Part shown: positions 33,803 to 46,998 of the stretch, in pieces | Layout of the letters: each line of letters begins with the position of its first letter | Position numbering within the stretch: the stretch's first letter is position 1 | Program-made: the position numbers and the translations under genes | The notes under the pieces: model-generated | The model's database searches: none | What the model saw: the letters and a program-made list of their open reading frames with translations, nothing else | Told to the model about the DNA's origin: nothing | Assembly (NCBI GenBank): GCA_037044905.1 | Contig: JBAOKB010000173.1 | Span: forward strand, 372,001-436,000 | Origin: Hortaea werneckii | Taxonomy: Eukaryota > Ascomycota > Dothideomycetes > Mycosphaerellales > Teratosphaeriaceae | Length of the DNA stretch: 64,000 bases | Direction of reading: 5' to 3'

Positions 33803-34477
33803 ATGCCTTCGTACAGCCTGCGACCTCGACCCGATCGCTATACAACTATATCATCGGTATCATCGGGAGCCCCTCTCGGTGCGGAGAGGCAGACATCGAG
33901 CTCTTCCAGCGACACCTACAAACCGCCTAGGAAGCGACTCTACTGCAAGTGGAACGAGGCCCCTACCTACGACGATGAGGGTAACATGAACGTTCCGGAA
34001 CTACCCCGTAGCTTTAAAAAAGCCCTAGAAGAGGGTATGGGCTCGCGGGAAGACCATCATCAATGGCGTAAGCTGGGCGTGCGTCACGAGTTCGTATCAA
34101 GCTGACAGCTTAGAGAGAGGGAAACCACACTGTACGCCAGAGATTACGTCTGGATATCGATTATGCGTCGGAAACGCCACAGAGAAAGCCAGATCGCTTG
34201 GATCGGTGAGATCTGGAAATTAAGAGATGACACCATATTGGTTGTGCGGTTCTGGGAAAACTACAAGGTTGAATCTGGTCTCTGGCAAGCCAAACCGTCG
34301 AATCATTGTCAAACGCTCTCTGTTGACACCGTCGACTACACCTGCGAGGGACACCAAGATGGCAAAACGTTTATTACAAAGAACGCTGCGGGACACCAGG
34401 TAGAGCTAGACCTGAATCGAGCGAGATACTATAGATTCGAACAACTGAAGTCCAGGCGTAAGAAAGTCGACCGATAA
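33803..34477 (+). pseudogene. BAH-like, LRPR-motif protein, copy 3
   Basis: The frame from 33803 (MPSYSLRPRPDRY) ends at a TGA (34103-34105). The same frame resumes as TLYARDYVWISIMRRK, IAWIGEIWKLRDD, VVRFWENY and ends KSRRKKVDR. The in-frame stop is at the same place as in copy 1, so it predates the duplication, or the two halves are separate genes. Similarity to copy 1 is high. Confidence 0.5.
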
Positions 34478-36761
34478 GCATGGTCAGGTGACCGATGCTA
34501 ACTGCGGGGTGAGGTGGGAGGCCCGTCCGCAGGGATCTACACCTTGAAGGACGAAGTGCCCGCTCCACCATGTTATGATGTACACAAGAGTAGTCCAAAC
34601 CCCGCACATTGCGCAACACCAACCCCCTGCCAACCACTACGATAACCGTACACCCACTTCCCTAAGCCTCCCTAGAGAACGCAGCCAGCTCCGTTCTGTT
34701 TGTCAAACACGAACTCTGCAGCTTTCTTCTCAACTAATGACAGCTGGCTTTTAATCGGATCGGACGCCGCGGCCGCGTCAAACAAATGAATTATCTCGCT
34801 TAGGAAGGGTCCGATCTCGCCGGCTTCTTCTTCCGCTAGCCTCGATCACTATGTAGTCGGGAGCATTTCTTTTAGCATTCCTATCTTTTGATGTGCCTCA
34901 GCAAAAGCATCAGACTAAACTCTGGCCAAGCTCGGCCCCCAAATGTACTGGGTTGTTGTACTTAGCTCGGACGCTAAAACCTTCTGACCCGGGAACATAT
35001 TACGAAGGGAATGACGGCAAAGTGCCTACGCGGTAAGCAAAGCCGGGAAGAAGGATGGCGCTGCCAACTTCGTCATCTTTATTATCGCATAACCAATCAG
35101 GGCGGGGCCCATTTCCGTTATGTCGGTCGCAATTTTCTTCGTATAGCCGAATAGTACTAGTGCGTTACGGAACGAGCTTTGACCATGGTTGATTGCAACC
35201 TGACTCGAGGCTCGCGATCAGGCCTGTCCCTGTTCAACGGCATGAACGACCGCTCAGTGCTTCTGCCCAAGCGTTGGTCGGATGGCTGTACCGCTACTGA
35301 ACTCCAATCCATCACTTTACATCGTATGCCCTGTTGCCTTTGGCTTGCCCACGAGATCGAACGATTGGAAGTAAGGTGCCAAAGACAGGCCACGCCGTCC
35401 GATGGCTAGTGAGGGCAAGATACTTCATCTCCAGGTTGCTGTCAAGATGTGACACAACCAGGTGCGCAATCTCGGTAAACAGCCCCTGTGTTGTGATCGT
35501 TACGCTTTTCGGGCTTCATTTCTCCCCATTCTTCTTGTATCTCCTACGCTTTTGCCTTACTTATCTACCTGAACGAAAAGGGATGATCTGAGCCCCTGTT
35601 ACATGACTTTTTCTGCCCTATCATCGGCAAAATAGCGACATAAAACGGCAACTGGGAGGAGATGCATGTTCCCGGTCGAAACGAGCCGTATTCGTTGACT
35701 TTGACACGGAACCGCTGGACATGAGCAGAAGTCGTTCCAAATGCGCGTGGCTAATGAATGCCATGTCACAACTCGTTGTGCCGACAGTTGAGACTCAATC
35801 CTCGTCATTCGCAAGTCAAATCGTGCTCGCAGCGGCTGGATTCGTAAAAGAATCAATCGACGTCCGCCAACTCATCAACGGCTGCTGCGAGTAGAGATCG
35901 CCTCCTTTCGACATCAGCGGGGGACTGCATCTGCTTCTTGTCCTGCTGCTGCAGACGATCAATTGCGTTCCCCGAGGCTTCAACAAGGTGTACAAGCCAG
36001 GGTACACGAGTGGATCAGTCAAACAATGCGTGTGGACTCATAGGCATTGATACCAGAATCTTGTGGTTATTGGAGACCCTGCAGGCGGCTAATATGGGTA
36101 GAATGGCGCCTTCGAGCGAAATGCGAAGACATCGGGACTTGAGAGAGCTCCGTTATGACCGCCATGACCGTATCAGCAGTTAGGCTCTCTGAATCGAACA
36201 GGAATTTACACATCCATTGAACTTCGTTGGTCACGAGATGATGCTTACCGGAAGGATAATATTGACCTAGCAACACGCCTTTGGTCTGCAAAAAGGCCTT
36301 TACCCGCACCTTGCTTTTCTATGTCTCTTCCTGAATCAAGGACATGCTTGACAGCGCCGTGTCCATGTGTCACAGACACCATGGGCGAGTCCAAGTCTGG
36401 TAAGACCATAATTGCTGTCGTCTGTTCTAAATTCCCTATCTTATCTATGGTCGGACATCCGGAGCTCGGTAATCTGGTGGTAAGTCTCGGGCAGCGCGGG
36501 CCCGCCGAGAAGGGACTAAGAGCCCGAGTCATCCTCGCCTTGTGGGCGGAAGTAGTGTTTTTTGTAAGGTCCCTCAGGAAAGGTGTTCAGCTAACGAACG
36601 GCCTGTCTATTATACTTTACCGGCCGATAAGGAATACTCCTAATGCCTAGGGGCACTGCTCGGCGGCGACGAGGTACCATCGACACTAGCGATACTTCCC
36701 GCCACCAAAGGGCTAGAACAGGTCCAACGCGGATACAGATATCGATTCATGGTAGGGTGCT
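34478..36761 (+). repeat. Non-coding part of block Y, copy 2
   Basis: Matches 9939-12317 with indels. No conserved open frame was seen in either copy. Confidence 0.5.
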
Positions 36762-38511
36762 ATGCGTGGATCCAGTATCCAAACCACAAGGAAGTCTTTC
36801 AAAGTGACAGATGAGACAGTCATAGCTCTAGACTGCTTGCTCGACAACTTGTACGGCTGTGAGACAACAGCAAGCACCGCTTCTGCTACGGACACGGGGC
36901 TGGTCCGTGAACAGTTGCAGAATATCGTCTTCTTGGTTGACAAAGGCTGCTTTAACGCCATCAAAAAGAACGGATCATCGAATGCCGCTTTTCAAGACAT
37001 AGGAAAGACTCAAAAAGAGCTTTCAGAATACAGATGCCCGCAGTCTTGGGCGGGAGGATTTTCCGCATTTTCCGCATTTTGTTGGCCATCTGGAAACAAA
37101 GTGGGGAGGTAATTCACTAGGCTGAGCAACTCGTTCTACGTCCTGCTAATGGAAGATTTTCGCTGCCAATTGATTGACTCTGTTATTGTTTTACCTGTTG
37201 CGATTCGATGCATCATCTTTCTGCTAATCTCCAGCAGCAGAGCAATATTGTATCTTTTCTCGACAGAGACTAAAGAGTTTCTTAATAGTCCGGTGCCGCA
37301 TCTCCTGATGTACAGGGCCAAGGACAGCCAAGGACAGTGAAATGCTTGCAACAGGGGTGAGAAACCCTCTCCTCGACCAGTCCACGACTTATCGTGTGAT
37401 TTCAAGGTTGTTCCTGTCCAATCATCCCCGTCAAATAGTGAAAGGCTCGAGGTCTACTGAGCCATGTGTCTCCATGATTTCTGTGCTTATGGGAGTCGGA
37501 ATTGCTCGCCTGACTGCATTATGGAAATTTAAAAGTCCCCTTCTCATTCACTTCTGTTCTTGTTCTAGCAAAAGCCATTTTGCTTTTTGGACCTAGAAAA
37601 TTGTACGGACATATAAGGCCTTGCCGAAGGCACACCACTCGAAGAACCAGAGAGTCCGTTTTTCAAACTGTGACCGACTTGGACCACCATATGCGAAAAC
37701 ACTCACATAGGGTCCATTGCTTTCCCAAACCTGAGGGGAACCATCGGGTTGGCTTTTGTGCGTTCCGTTTGGCCTGGTATTGGGCTTTATTGGACCCACC
37801 ACGAACTACGCAAAAGCAACTGTAGCGGTCTCATTGCACTCAGGGTACCTCGACGCCCTTTTCAGCCTTTGTCTAAACAAGACAAGCACTTGAGCATTGA
37901 TCTAGTAAGCTCTGAAGCCACCATAATGATCACGCCGCGGAAATTCGGGGACACGTCTGATCCGGTCATTTCGCAAATTTCAAGTTGCAACCATGCAAGG
38001 AGTGAACTCGCAACTGTTTTCCGTGCAATCGGATTTGAAGCAACAATAGTTATTCTTGGCGCCCCTCAAAAACTCAGAGAGGCCGGCTATGGGGGCAATA
38101 CGAGAGTTCTACTGGGTCTGGCTCTTATTGCCAAAACGATATAACGGCAACACCAGACCGCTCGTGCTACGGTATCACCTTCGACGTGCCTATCTCTAGC
38201 TTGCGTCCCGGATGGACGGACAGTGTTTTACAGCTGATTCGAGCTCACATGCAAATTAAAGGTTACGAACAGATCTTACATTCAGTTCTTATTTGAGCAT
38301 CCGGATGAATTCGCAACGAGCGACCCTAGCTCTGGTTTTAGAGAGGATGGCAAGACATTTGAGGTGTTCGCACTGGGCGATTGCGATGACGCACAAGTTC
38401 CGGACGAATACTTTAGACGTGCCTACGAGTGCGCCAACGGAATGCTTCCTGAAGATAATAACGAAAATGGACGGGTTAAAACTCCTCCACTGCCACTATG
38501 GGTCAATCTAA
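36762..38511 (+). pseudogene. Large cassette gene (A, part of C, B), copy 4
   Basis: Part A has the longest open version in the window (36762-37112), with KSFKVTDETVIALDCLLDNL, REQLQNIVFLVDKGC and a C-terminal SEYRCPQSWAGGF. Remnants of C are at 37136-37340. Part B begins near 37749 (FVRSVWPGIGLYWTHHELRK) and ends at 38511 or 38579, with frameshifts near 37980, 38060 and 38240. Compared with copy 3 it lost the RRACSPQ-encoding segment near 38060. Decayed; family unrecognised. Confidence 0.6.
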
Positions 38512-38701
38512 CAGGCAGAGTAACACGACATCGATCTCTGAATGCGTCGTTCACATATCTACTGATCTTGGATCCTTAGAACACTCGTACGCCAGCGGGC
38601 AACCCAAAGACAACGGCTTCACAAATCCTCAAGAACAAGACCATTTTTGACCGCTATGGTGGTGCATCAACTTAATCTCGACCACGGCAATAGAGGCTCC
38701 T

Positions 38702-39027
38702 TTAGCGTTGCTGATATGACCGTCCCAAATCCCAAATCGTTTTGTAGTGGCTCGTAACGTCGACGCCTGTGCACATGTGAACTTCTTGTCTCTGACTCGA
38801 CGGATCTCGCTGCTCGTTGGCAGCAATGCGAGCCTCCTCTCTTTTCTTCGCCCCTGTGCCTTGTTAGCCAAATAACGCCTTGACCTGCTGTGTATTGGCT
38901 TTACCGAAATGTTTAACGTACTAAATCTTCGCTGTGCTAATCGATTCTGAGCCTGTCGTCGCTTCTTTTGATCCGGTTCGAGATGCCAATCCAGATCGTT
39001 TGCCTTTGTCGGCCGCCCCCTTGCCAT
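38702..39027 (-). CDS. Small bZIP-like basic-region protein, copy 2
   Basis: Exons 39027-38922 and 38853-38702 with a 67-nt intron (38921-38855; acceptor CACAG at 38854), GTACGT donor and CTAAC branch, give an intact 85-aa frame. The start is MARGRPTKANDLDW and the basic region QNRLAQRRFRAKKREE. It differs from copy 1 by scattered substitutions and one two-codon insertion (around HMCTGVDV) that keeps the frame. No leucine heptad follows the basic region. The upstream sequence is cut at about 39165, where block V begins, so most of the promoter seen in copies 1 and 3 is missing and this copy may be unexpressed. Confidence 0.68.
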
Positions 39028-39169
39028 CTTTGACTTGTGAGCTGATTCTCTGAAATAAGACAAGAGTTACGGAACATTACTCATGTCTTACAGAAGATGG
39101 GAGCGAATTGATCTTGCACCAATGGCGGTCAGCTCTCAAATGGTTGCCTTGCAAGGAGCGGGCCCCGAC

Positions 39170-41150
39170 AAGCAGATCCTAAGGCTGCAGACGGCGCTAA
39201 GAGCGCTTTGATTGGCCAGATGACGCGCTATCGCCGCTGCCCGCTTTTAGCCGCGAGCTCATATTGCATTGGGCAAAGATCCCTGCACGTTGGTTGCCTA
39301 TACCTCTCGTCATTCCTGCTAGCTGCTATGGCCATCGGTCGACATGGTAACTTGGGAAGCAAGGGCAGACAAGGATGATACGATAAGCTCGATCCGTAGC
39401 TTCACACCTTATCGATGTAACCCGGATTGGCTTCCTAATGGTAAACGATGGCAACGCGCGCGAAGACCAAACTTGATCGCTGCTTATGACTCGACAGCTC
39501 GGTAGGGGGAGTCTCGTGTGCTTCCGACATCGATCTCCATCAGAAAGATGGCCAAGTCCCACGAGCATTGGAGCTTTGTCGAGCACACTAGTTGTTTTTA
39601 GCCGCTCCTCGTCTGCTTCGTTTCTTTCTCGCGAAGTCCTACGTTGCACCCGATCAGTTTTGTGCAAAAGAGGACCCGCTGGATACACCAGGCGAGTGTG
39701 AAGCGCGTGAAATCGATACTCACGCGTGCTACAGGGATTCATCTCGGCAATGCTGCTTCGGGTATCGCTCAGGCAAGAAGGCAAAGCGGCTGCGCACGTG
39801 GGCGCACGTGGCATTCGAATGCTTACAGCCGCCGCAGCTTCGAGTACCTCCAGGCAGACGTACCCTGGGACCTTTTTTTGACGACGGGATGAAGGCTAAA
39901 TGCAAAGCACAGACGATCTTGCGACGATGACACACCTCTGGATAAGCATCTCGACCCTGGATACGTGAGCGAGAGCGAGGGTTAGAAGGGATGCAACCCA
40001 AGCGCGCAGGAAATTCCAGCATCGTTGCGGCACAGCACTTCGATGAAGAAGTAGGACCCGAGGCCATGGTTCGGCGACACGCACAATCTTGTCTAGGTCC
40101 TCCGGCTATGGAGGTTCTTGCTCGCTCAAGCGGACAGGATTCTGGCGATGCATTACCGCCTTACGTGCTTGTAAGATATCCCTCAGCGTCGCCAACCTAG
40201 CTTATGGCCACCGCGTGGCCTACCTTCCCGCTGAAGCATCATTGCAGCGATGTCTCCGTACGACCTGAGACCTCGAAACCGTCACCGTGCACCTAGAGCA
40301 TCCGGAGCCCTTCTCGGTACAAAGAGACAGGCGTCAAGCTCTTTTAGCGACACCTACAGCCCGCCCGAAGACGTTGTATGCCGCGACTGGGAGGATACCT
40401 TCCTAGGCCACGACAATTCTCCAAAGATACCCGACGGCACGAAGAATATCCTAGAACATGAAGGTTTGCGGAAAGGCTTTCATGAATGGCGTAAGCTGGC
40501 GCGCCACACAAGTTCGTACCAAGCTAACGGTTTAGAGGTGAAGGATTCACGCTGTACCCTGGAAGTTATGTTTGGATTTCGATTAAGCGGAGCAAGCGTT
40601 GTAGGGAGAGCCGGATCGCTCTAATCGGAGAGATATGGAAATTTGGAAAAATGACTATATTGGCTGTGCGGTACTGGGAGAATTATTATTACGAACACGG
40701 CCTCTGGAAAGCTTACCCGTCGAATCAGTGTCAGACCCTGTCTCTTGAGACCGTTGACGACTTCTGCGAGGGCCGGCAGGAGGACAGCGGATTCATTACA
40801 CAAAATGGTCAAGGAGACCGGGTAGAGCTGGACAGGAACCGTGCGAGATACTATGAGCTCATGCGCTCAAGATCCAGTCCTAATAAGAAGTCGACAATAA
40901 GCATAGTCAGGTGACCGATGCTAACTGCGGGGTAAGGCGGGAGGCTACGGGCAGGGACTAACGCATGGAACGGGGTAGCGCTTGCTCTATAATACTACCT
41001 AGGTATAATGTACAAAGGCGTAGCAACGTTCTTGCGCCTCAAACATCTATAACGACCGTAAACTCGCTTTCTTCAGCTTTCCTAGAGAATGCGACATGCT
41101 CCGTTCTACAAATGACGAATCCACTCACTTAGCAAAAGTCTAATCTCACT
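39170..41150 (+). repeat. Block V, copy 2
   Basis: Counterpart of 25390-27360. It joins the bZIP promoter at about 39165 on the left and runs into block X copy 2 on the right. Confidence 0.75.
39592..40914 (+). pseudogene. BAH-like, LRPR-motif unit, copy 4
   Basis: Close relative of copy 2 at 25824. The LRPR part starts at 40250 (MSPYDLRPRNRHR) and the BAH-like part (ILAVRYWENYYYEHGLW) ends at 40914. The upstream frame holds a stop after FLTTG that copy 2 lacks. The indel that separates the two halves in copy 2 is shared. Confidence 0.45.
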
Positions 41151-42594
41151 TGCTTTTCAGCCGCCAGCATTTCCGCCATCTAGATGACCTTGTCGATCAA
41201 CTGGCCGGGAAAAGTGATTAGCAGCTAAAGGTTGTGCCAACTCCCGTCATTTTTCCTATAATCAATACCTAGGTAATTTGGGTGGGACCCATTTCCATGA
41301 TGTTGGACGCAAAATTCTTCGTATAGCTAAACAGTATTAGTGCGACGTGGAACGAGCTTTGACCATTGGGTTGATTGCACCTTTGCCCGAAGATTGCGTT
41401 CGGCACGTCCCCTTTTTGACGGCGTCAACAAGCGCTTAGCGCTTCCAGGTTTCTTTTCAGCTTCCACCGGATAGCCGCACTACCGCTGCCGAAATCCGAC
41501 CTGCCTTTGCACATTGCGCGCCTTGTGGCGTCTCACTTGACTATACGATCGTTGACGATCTGCTGCACAACCACTATTTTTCCGAGTGTAGTGTCAAAGA
41601 CGGGTTACGCCGCTGGCAGCCCATATGCTATGGGTCATCGTACCTGAATGGCTTCTTTTTCCCTTGCTATTCTTCCACACTTTCTTTACCCCAACTGCTC
41701 TCCTTCTGCCTCTCTAGGTGAAGAAGAAGCAATGATGTGAGCCGCTTCTATATGACACTGTCTGCCCGAACGTTGGCCGGATGCAGACGGAGAATGGTAT
41801 CTTTGAAGAGACTCTGATTCCCGATCGAATTGAGCCGTCATAGTTGACTTTGGCATTGAGCTTCAGGTCGGGATCTTTATGTGTAAAGATAAGTAGGGTG
41901 ATAGATGGTTGTCGAGATGTAGCTCCTTGTTCTTCACTCCACCCGTCCATACGAAACATAGGAAGGCAGTCTCGAGCGCTTGCTCTGGAAGATCGATACC
42001 CGCGTGTCTAGGTCAATATCACTCTTTCGGTTAGCATCATCTTGGAACTGAGAAGTCAAAAACATTGTATAGACTGCAGTACAAGTCGCATAAGGTAAGC
42101 ATCTAGCATGATAGTGGTGATGAATGTGAAGCTCTTCAGCAAGTTGTCTTATGCAGTTTGACCCACCGCCGATATTTGCTCGCGGGCCCTATTCGAACCA
42201 CGTTAGCAGACGTGTGGAATTTTGAGTAACTAGGGATTGCGTTTAGCCTGCGCATGACTCTGCTCGCAACCTTTGACTGATTATCTTGTGTCCTTCATAC
42301 TATGCATATTTGTCTCTGCTCGTTTACTGGAGAGATGTCTTGGAGACCGATATTCATCCTGTGCCGCAGCGGCAGAGAAAGTCTCCCACTGCTGTCGAAA
42401 GCAGGCTATCTACGCTCGCAGCAACCATCGGTGAGCTGATTCTGTTACGGTCCCAGCGTCGGAATGACGAATGTTAATCTCTGCTGTCGACTGTACGAAG
42501 TGTGACATTGTATTTATTAAGCACACGACTCCGATATAGCTCCTGCTCATTTCCAATGAAGTGTTTGACAGTTGCGCCCGCGACTATGGTCGGA

Positions 42595-43480
42595 CATCGA
42601 GCGGAGCACGTTGCGCTCCTTCTTATCTTTACCGGTCGATGCGGATCGACGTAAAGATTGTGAATGGAAAGTACATTCTTGCCTCCCGGTACTCCGCAGA
42701 GAATGAATCGCCCATGTCTACTTGAGATAGGCGTTCGTTCTTGCTAGGAACGATTTGAAAAGAATACGCTCATTCGCTTAATGTAAAGACGGACGTGTCC
42801 GGAGGCAGGATACCATTGGTCAACTTATTGACTAGTTCCGTAAAGCCATTACTGGAACTGGAAATAAGTAGCACTTGCGTAGCAGCTGCAAAGCTATGGC
42901 TAGGTGCCGTCGTGCTTTTTCCTTCTGCCTTCCCAAGTGACACGTGGTCCGCTCTGGCGGCACATCATGGTAGATTGATAATACGCCGCTAGGGGTTGCT
43001 GTGCCTAGGCTGTTTCGAATCCGTCGCCTTGCATTTCCGCATACACAGAATCTGCATAAGGTCTCATCTGTGCAAACAAAGATGTCATGCCAAAATTGAA
43101 ATGACACGTCTATCATTTTGTGCGCCGAGGAATCATATGCTGGTCTTCCCACAGAAGAAGCGGCAAGCAAGGCAAAATCAAAGCGTGGAGGTGACCCGCG
43201 CGCGCTTTGACTGCGTAGACCGAGTCTCGATCGGTGTCGGCGACGGTAAACGGCAGGGAATGGCGTGAGCATAGACCATCTATAGCGGCTGGCGGTCTGG
43301 CAAAACCTGCTTTGCTTCTCTCTTTGCTTGTCTGTCGAGAAGTTGAACAACATCTCTTCCCCGGGCTTCACGTCGATAAACACGATTACGCAGCGTTGAT
43401 GGAAGCGAGGAAGAATGTCGCAGAGCACGAAGATTTTGCCAAGGTGCCCAAAAACAAGAACCAAAACCACCTTGGCTGTC
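42595..43480 (-). pseudogene. Decayed copy of the unrecognised minus-strand gene
   Basis: Nearly identical to 15120-16010, with the same frame breaks and the same retained splice acceptor before MRPYADSVY. The breaks therefore predate the block X duplication. Confidence 0.45.
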
Positions 43481-43704
43481 GTTGTCTAGAAACGCAAGGA
43501 GATCTATCACTACTCTATCGCTAGCTCGGCTTACTACAAACTTGATATGCTAGCGTGCAATACAAAGGACTACGGCCTTACGACTTCTTAAAAACAAGCT
43601 TACGGAACATTTACAAATCTATCTTACGCAGACCTCCTATCAGAGTAATATATATATACTAGAGGCTCTAAGCGCTTCTTCTTTAAGCTTTACCAAGAGT
43701 TACG

Positions 43705-44358
43705 ATGGGAGGCCGTTCTTGTATAATAATCACGACCGACCATGGAAAAGTGTTTCGGGTAGCGATGGACTGCAACGGTGGTGTCAATATCAGGTCCCCG
43801 CTAGGCCTCGGAGACCATGTCCTCGAATTTCTCCGAGATGAGGGAAAACGTAAGGAACTTAAGCGACTGGCGTCGCGCTTCGAACTTTACGAAGTTGCAG
43901 AATCCGAGAATGACGAATGGGTGGAGGACAATCTCGAAAGAGATGGTTCCAATGTACTCGAGCATCTTCTAAGGATGTTACGGAATAAGGAGGAATTAAA
44001 GGAGAAATCAATTGGCCCGAACCCTTACGTGTGGCTCGATATCGACGAATATTCCTACGAAATCGATTTCTACCGGGATCAACTTTGGATTGACTATTTT
44101 CAAACCGGATATCACATTTTCGGCCTTAACTCGCTACCTAGCAGCCAAGACATTCAGATGGCTATAGCTCCTTCTCGACTAGTGGGTCTGGATTGGGGGG
44201 AAATTCAAAAAGCTAGAAGCTCTTTCCATATGGCTAGGAGGAGTTTAAATAAGGTAAGTCAGGAAATAGAAAAATCTAAAAGCTTCTACGATAATGCTTT
44301 AGAGAGTCTGGATAATTTTTATGAGGCTGTCAAAACGCTAGGCATCTTTAGCATGTAA
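43705..44358 (+). CDS. Unrecognised 217-aa cassette protein, copy 2
   Basis: Intact frame that differs from the protein at 16236 at six residues: F to L and H to D in the DNFERHG segment, L to S after KEK, S to F before QTGY, R to Q and V to A near EIRKVRSS. The upstream TATA-like element and the ATG context are preserved. All blocks named for copy 1 are present. It is followed by about 870 bp of spacer and then part Q of the fifth large cassette gene. Confidence 0.65.
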   Translation: MGGRSCIIITTDHGKVFRVAMDCNGGVNIRSPLGLGDHVLEFLRDEGKRKELKRLASRFELYEVAESENDEWVEDNLERDGSNVLEHLLRMLRNKEELKEKSIGPNPYVWLDIDEYSYEIDFYRDQLWIDYFQTGYHIFGLNSLPSSQDIQMAIAPSRLVGLDWGEIQKARSSFHMARRSLNKVSQEIEKSKSFYDNALESLDNFYEAVKTLGIFSM

Positions 44359-45226
44359 ATGATGTGCACAACACCCGCTAGTACGGTCGTACTTAGGATG
44401 TCGGTGTTTTGAGAACGTAGGGAGTCTCAACAAGTGACACGATTCATCGCCGCATGTTACGACGTCCGCGACCACAATCTGCCAATTACAAAGGAAACTA
44501 ATGCAATCCTTCTCTGGCAAAAACTCATTAAGTCCAAACAGAGACATGCTATTATGCCGGCGTAGTGCATACTTCTGTAGACAAGGCTGTTAGCCCAAAT
44601 GGGAACTAGTTCTTAATCGTTTTCAATGAAAGCCAAATGGATTCGAGCTTGTAGAGCTGCGCTATCCCGGAGACAACCATCTTCTATTAAAGATTAGGGA
44701 TATCGGTCGTTTTGGGCTCTCAACGTTTCATGTGCAAAGGCTTTTCGAGGAGTTGCTCGAGGAAATACGCTTCGATTGAAACGGGTAGCGAAAGGTCCCC
44801 TAAGGGGTTAGCGACATGCATGGTGCTCGAACTAACCAACATGCCTCTACGTTCGTGGGAGTAGTAAAATCTAGCCTCTCAAGCTACAAGAAAGAAGATG
44901 TTGTCTCTAGACACTTATTTGTACCCACTGTACTGCAAAGGTATCCCATGTGCGTTGAGCGTAGCTTAAGCTCTATAAAATCGGCAGAATTCGCCTGGAT
45001 GGGAGGCGGAATATGTAGTCATTAAATAGAGAAGGACGAGATACTCACAAGTTCTTTCAACTTAGTAGTAAGGCACAGCATAACACCGAATAACCGCGTC
45101 CCATTATTGTATTCAAAATCCTTGGCCTAACCACCGAAAAGGTTTGACCACAAGTTAAAATGGTTATCTAATACAACTTGCCGAAGCTAAAAGAAGCAAA
45201 GACGAGGAGAGAAATGACCACTTGTA

Positions 45227-46680
45227 GTGTCTCGAGACGCACTTGTGGTCGCTGGGCTCGTAAGAGGGCCGATCAGGCTTCGGCAATGCATCGATCGCTG
45301 TCACTATGGAGAGCAATGGGCTGTTCAGACTGTGAGAAGCCCTCCACCTGGCGCCGCTGCGCAGCAGAAGCGAGCCATGCTGTGGTACGACCATCTTGCA
45401 TTCCATCGAGCTTGCCTGTTGACAGAGATATTGTCGGCCCCTCGAGATTGGCGGTGAAGACTTGATCGCCCGCTTTAACCAGCGAAAGGTGCCACACGTA
45501 GGTATGCTTCAGCGGTTGAACGGCACCGTGCTTCGTTCGGAAGTTCCAGACTTGCAGACGGTCTTTCAACATGTTCAGCTGAGCATCTGCTGGGCCGATG
45601 TTGAAGAAAAGTCCAAAATATTTGCGCAGGTGTCTGAGTCTATCAAACACTGCATGGCAGACCGTGTAGAAACCTCGACATGGGTCCTCTGTGTCGAGCT
45701 ATAGGGGGCTTAAGTTTTATGGCTCTTTGCCAAACATCATATTCTCCAGCCATGAAGAATTTCATCAACCCGGGATATCTTCGTTAAAGAGAATCTTTGA
45801 AATTGCGCCTGCGTGGCAGTATGGACGTTGGCGACATTCACGCCACAAATGACCAAGACAGAATCTACGCAAAAACAGATACCGATCCATGGTGCTATGC
45901 GTTGATCTCGTATCAAAAGCGCAAGGCGTGTCTTTCAAAACGACGAATGAGACAGTCAAGGCTCTGGAATGCTTGGCTGACGACTTGTTTTACCGCTAGT
46001 TAAGAGTCAGCAGCTCTTCCTCAATGCAGACGGCGGTGGCTTAATGAGCAACTGCACAGTATCGCTTTCCTAAGGACTGTCTCGATGCGATCGAAAAGGA
46101 CGGATCAGGATGCCTACCCTCGAGCGCCGCCATTTAAGTCATAGACAAGATTCAGAGGAGACTCACAAAGTATGGATGCAACCTGGCAGCAATTTTTGGT
46201 CCTAAGGGTTGTGCGCACTTTGACCATCTGAAAGCGAAGCGAGGTAGTGTTTCAATAGGCTAAACAACCGAGTCTAAATGCCGCGAAGTCGGCTAATGGC
46301 TTGCTTTTGATTGTCACATTTGAACATTATCTGCAACCTATTCTGGAGGCGATATGTAAATCTTCCCCGCGGGGTAAGGGCATGGCTTGCAGAGAAGACG
46401 TGTTAGTACACGGAAAGTGCATCGCCATACCTACAGACCAGCACTTGCACGATAATCCATTACTGCACATTATTTTACCTCGTGCTAGCGAAGCGTATTT
46501 TCTACTTTCAATCAAGCTTGTAACTGATATTTCTGCTGCGACCCCAATTATTACCTTTTTTCTCGTATCGAGAGGCGGAGAAAACGGGTAGTTGTCGAAG
46601 TGGAGACTATCATGTTTACTAAATGCCCCGGCAGAGCCTCTCCAGCAAGCCCACAACCCATCTCGCGATCTCACGAGTCA
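45227..46680 (+). pseudogene. Large cassette gene, parts Q, A and C, copy 5
   Basis: Part Q (45227-45457) has VAGLVRGPIRLRQCIDRCHY. Part A near 45890-46010 is broken by small deletions. Part C keeps its longest open version here (46301-46591), with DNPLLHIILPRASEAYFLLS and ITFFLVSRGGENG. Frames change between parts, so this is either a spliced gene or a pseudogene; part B downstream (46999) is open. Confidence 0.45.
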
Positions 46681-46998
46681 CGCTACGTATTTGAGACGCA
46701 AAGGTCGTTCGTGTTAAACTGTGGAGAATGAAAGGGTCGATGTCTACTTAGTCATGCATCTCAACATTGTCCGTGCTTATCGGAGTCTCGTCTATGCGCA
46801 TTACGTGGATGAAAAGGTCACCCTTCATCTACTTCTGCGCGTAGCTTAATGAAAAACGATTTGTTACTATTTCAACCTAAGATCTCGTATCGACACACAA
46901 CACCCGCAAACGGCAGACCAATCGAAGCGTCAAAAGGTCCTTGATTACAACTGCGGTCGATTCGGAAATCTCTTTGGCAAAAGAGTTTCAGAAGACCA

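Larger units (their letters stand above)
31485..38600 (+). repeat. Segmental duplication block Y, copy 2
   Basis: Counterpart of 6822-13650. It keeps the reductase gene continuous across its left edge, retains about 630 bp missing from copy 1 (37040-37670), and runs into a bZIP gene on its right. It is therefore the more complete copy. Confidence 0.85.
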
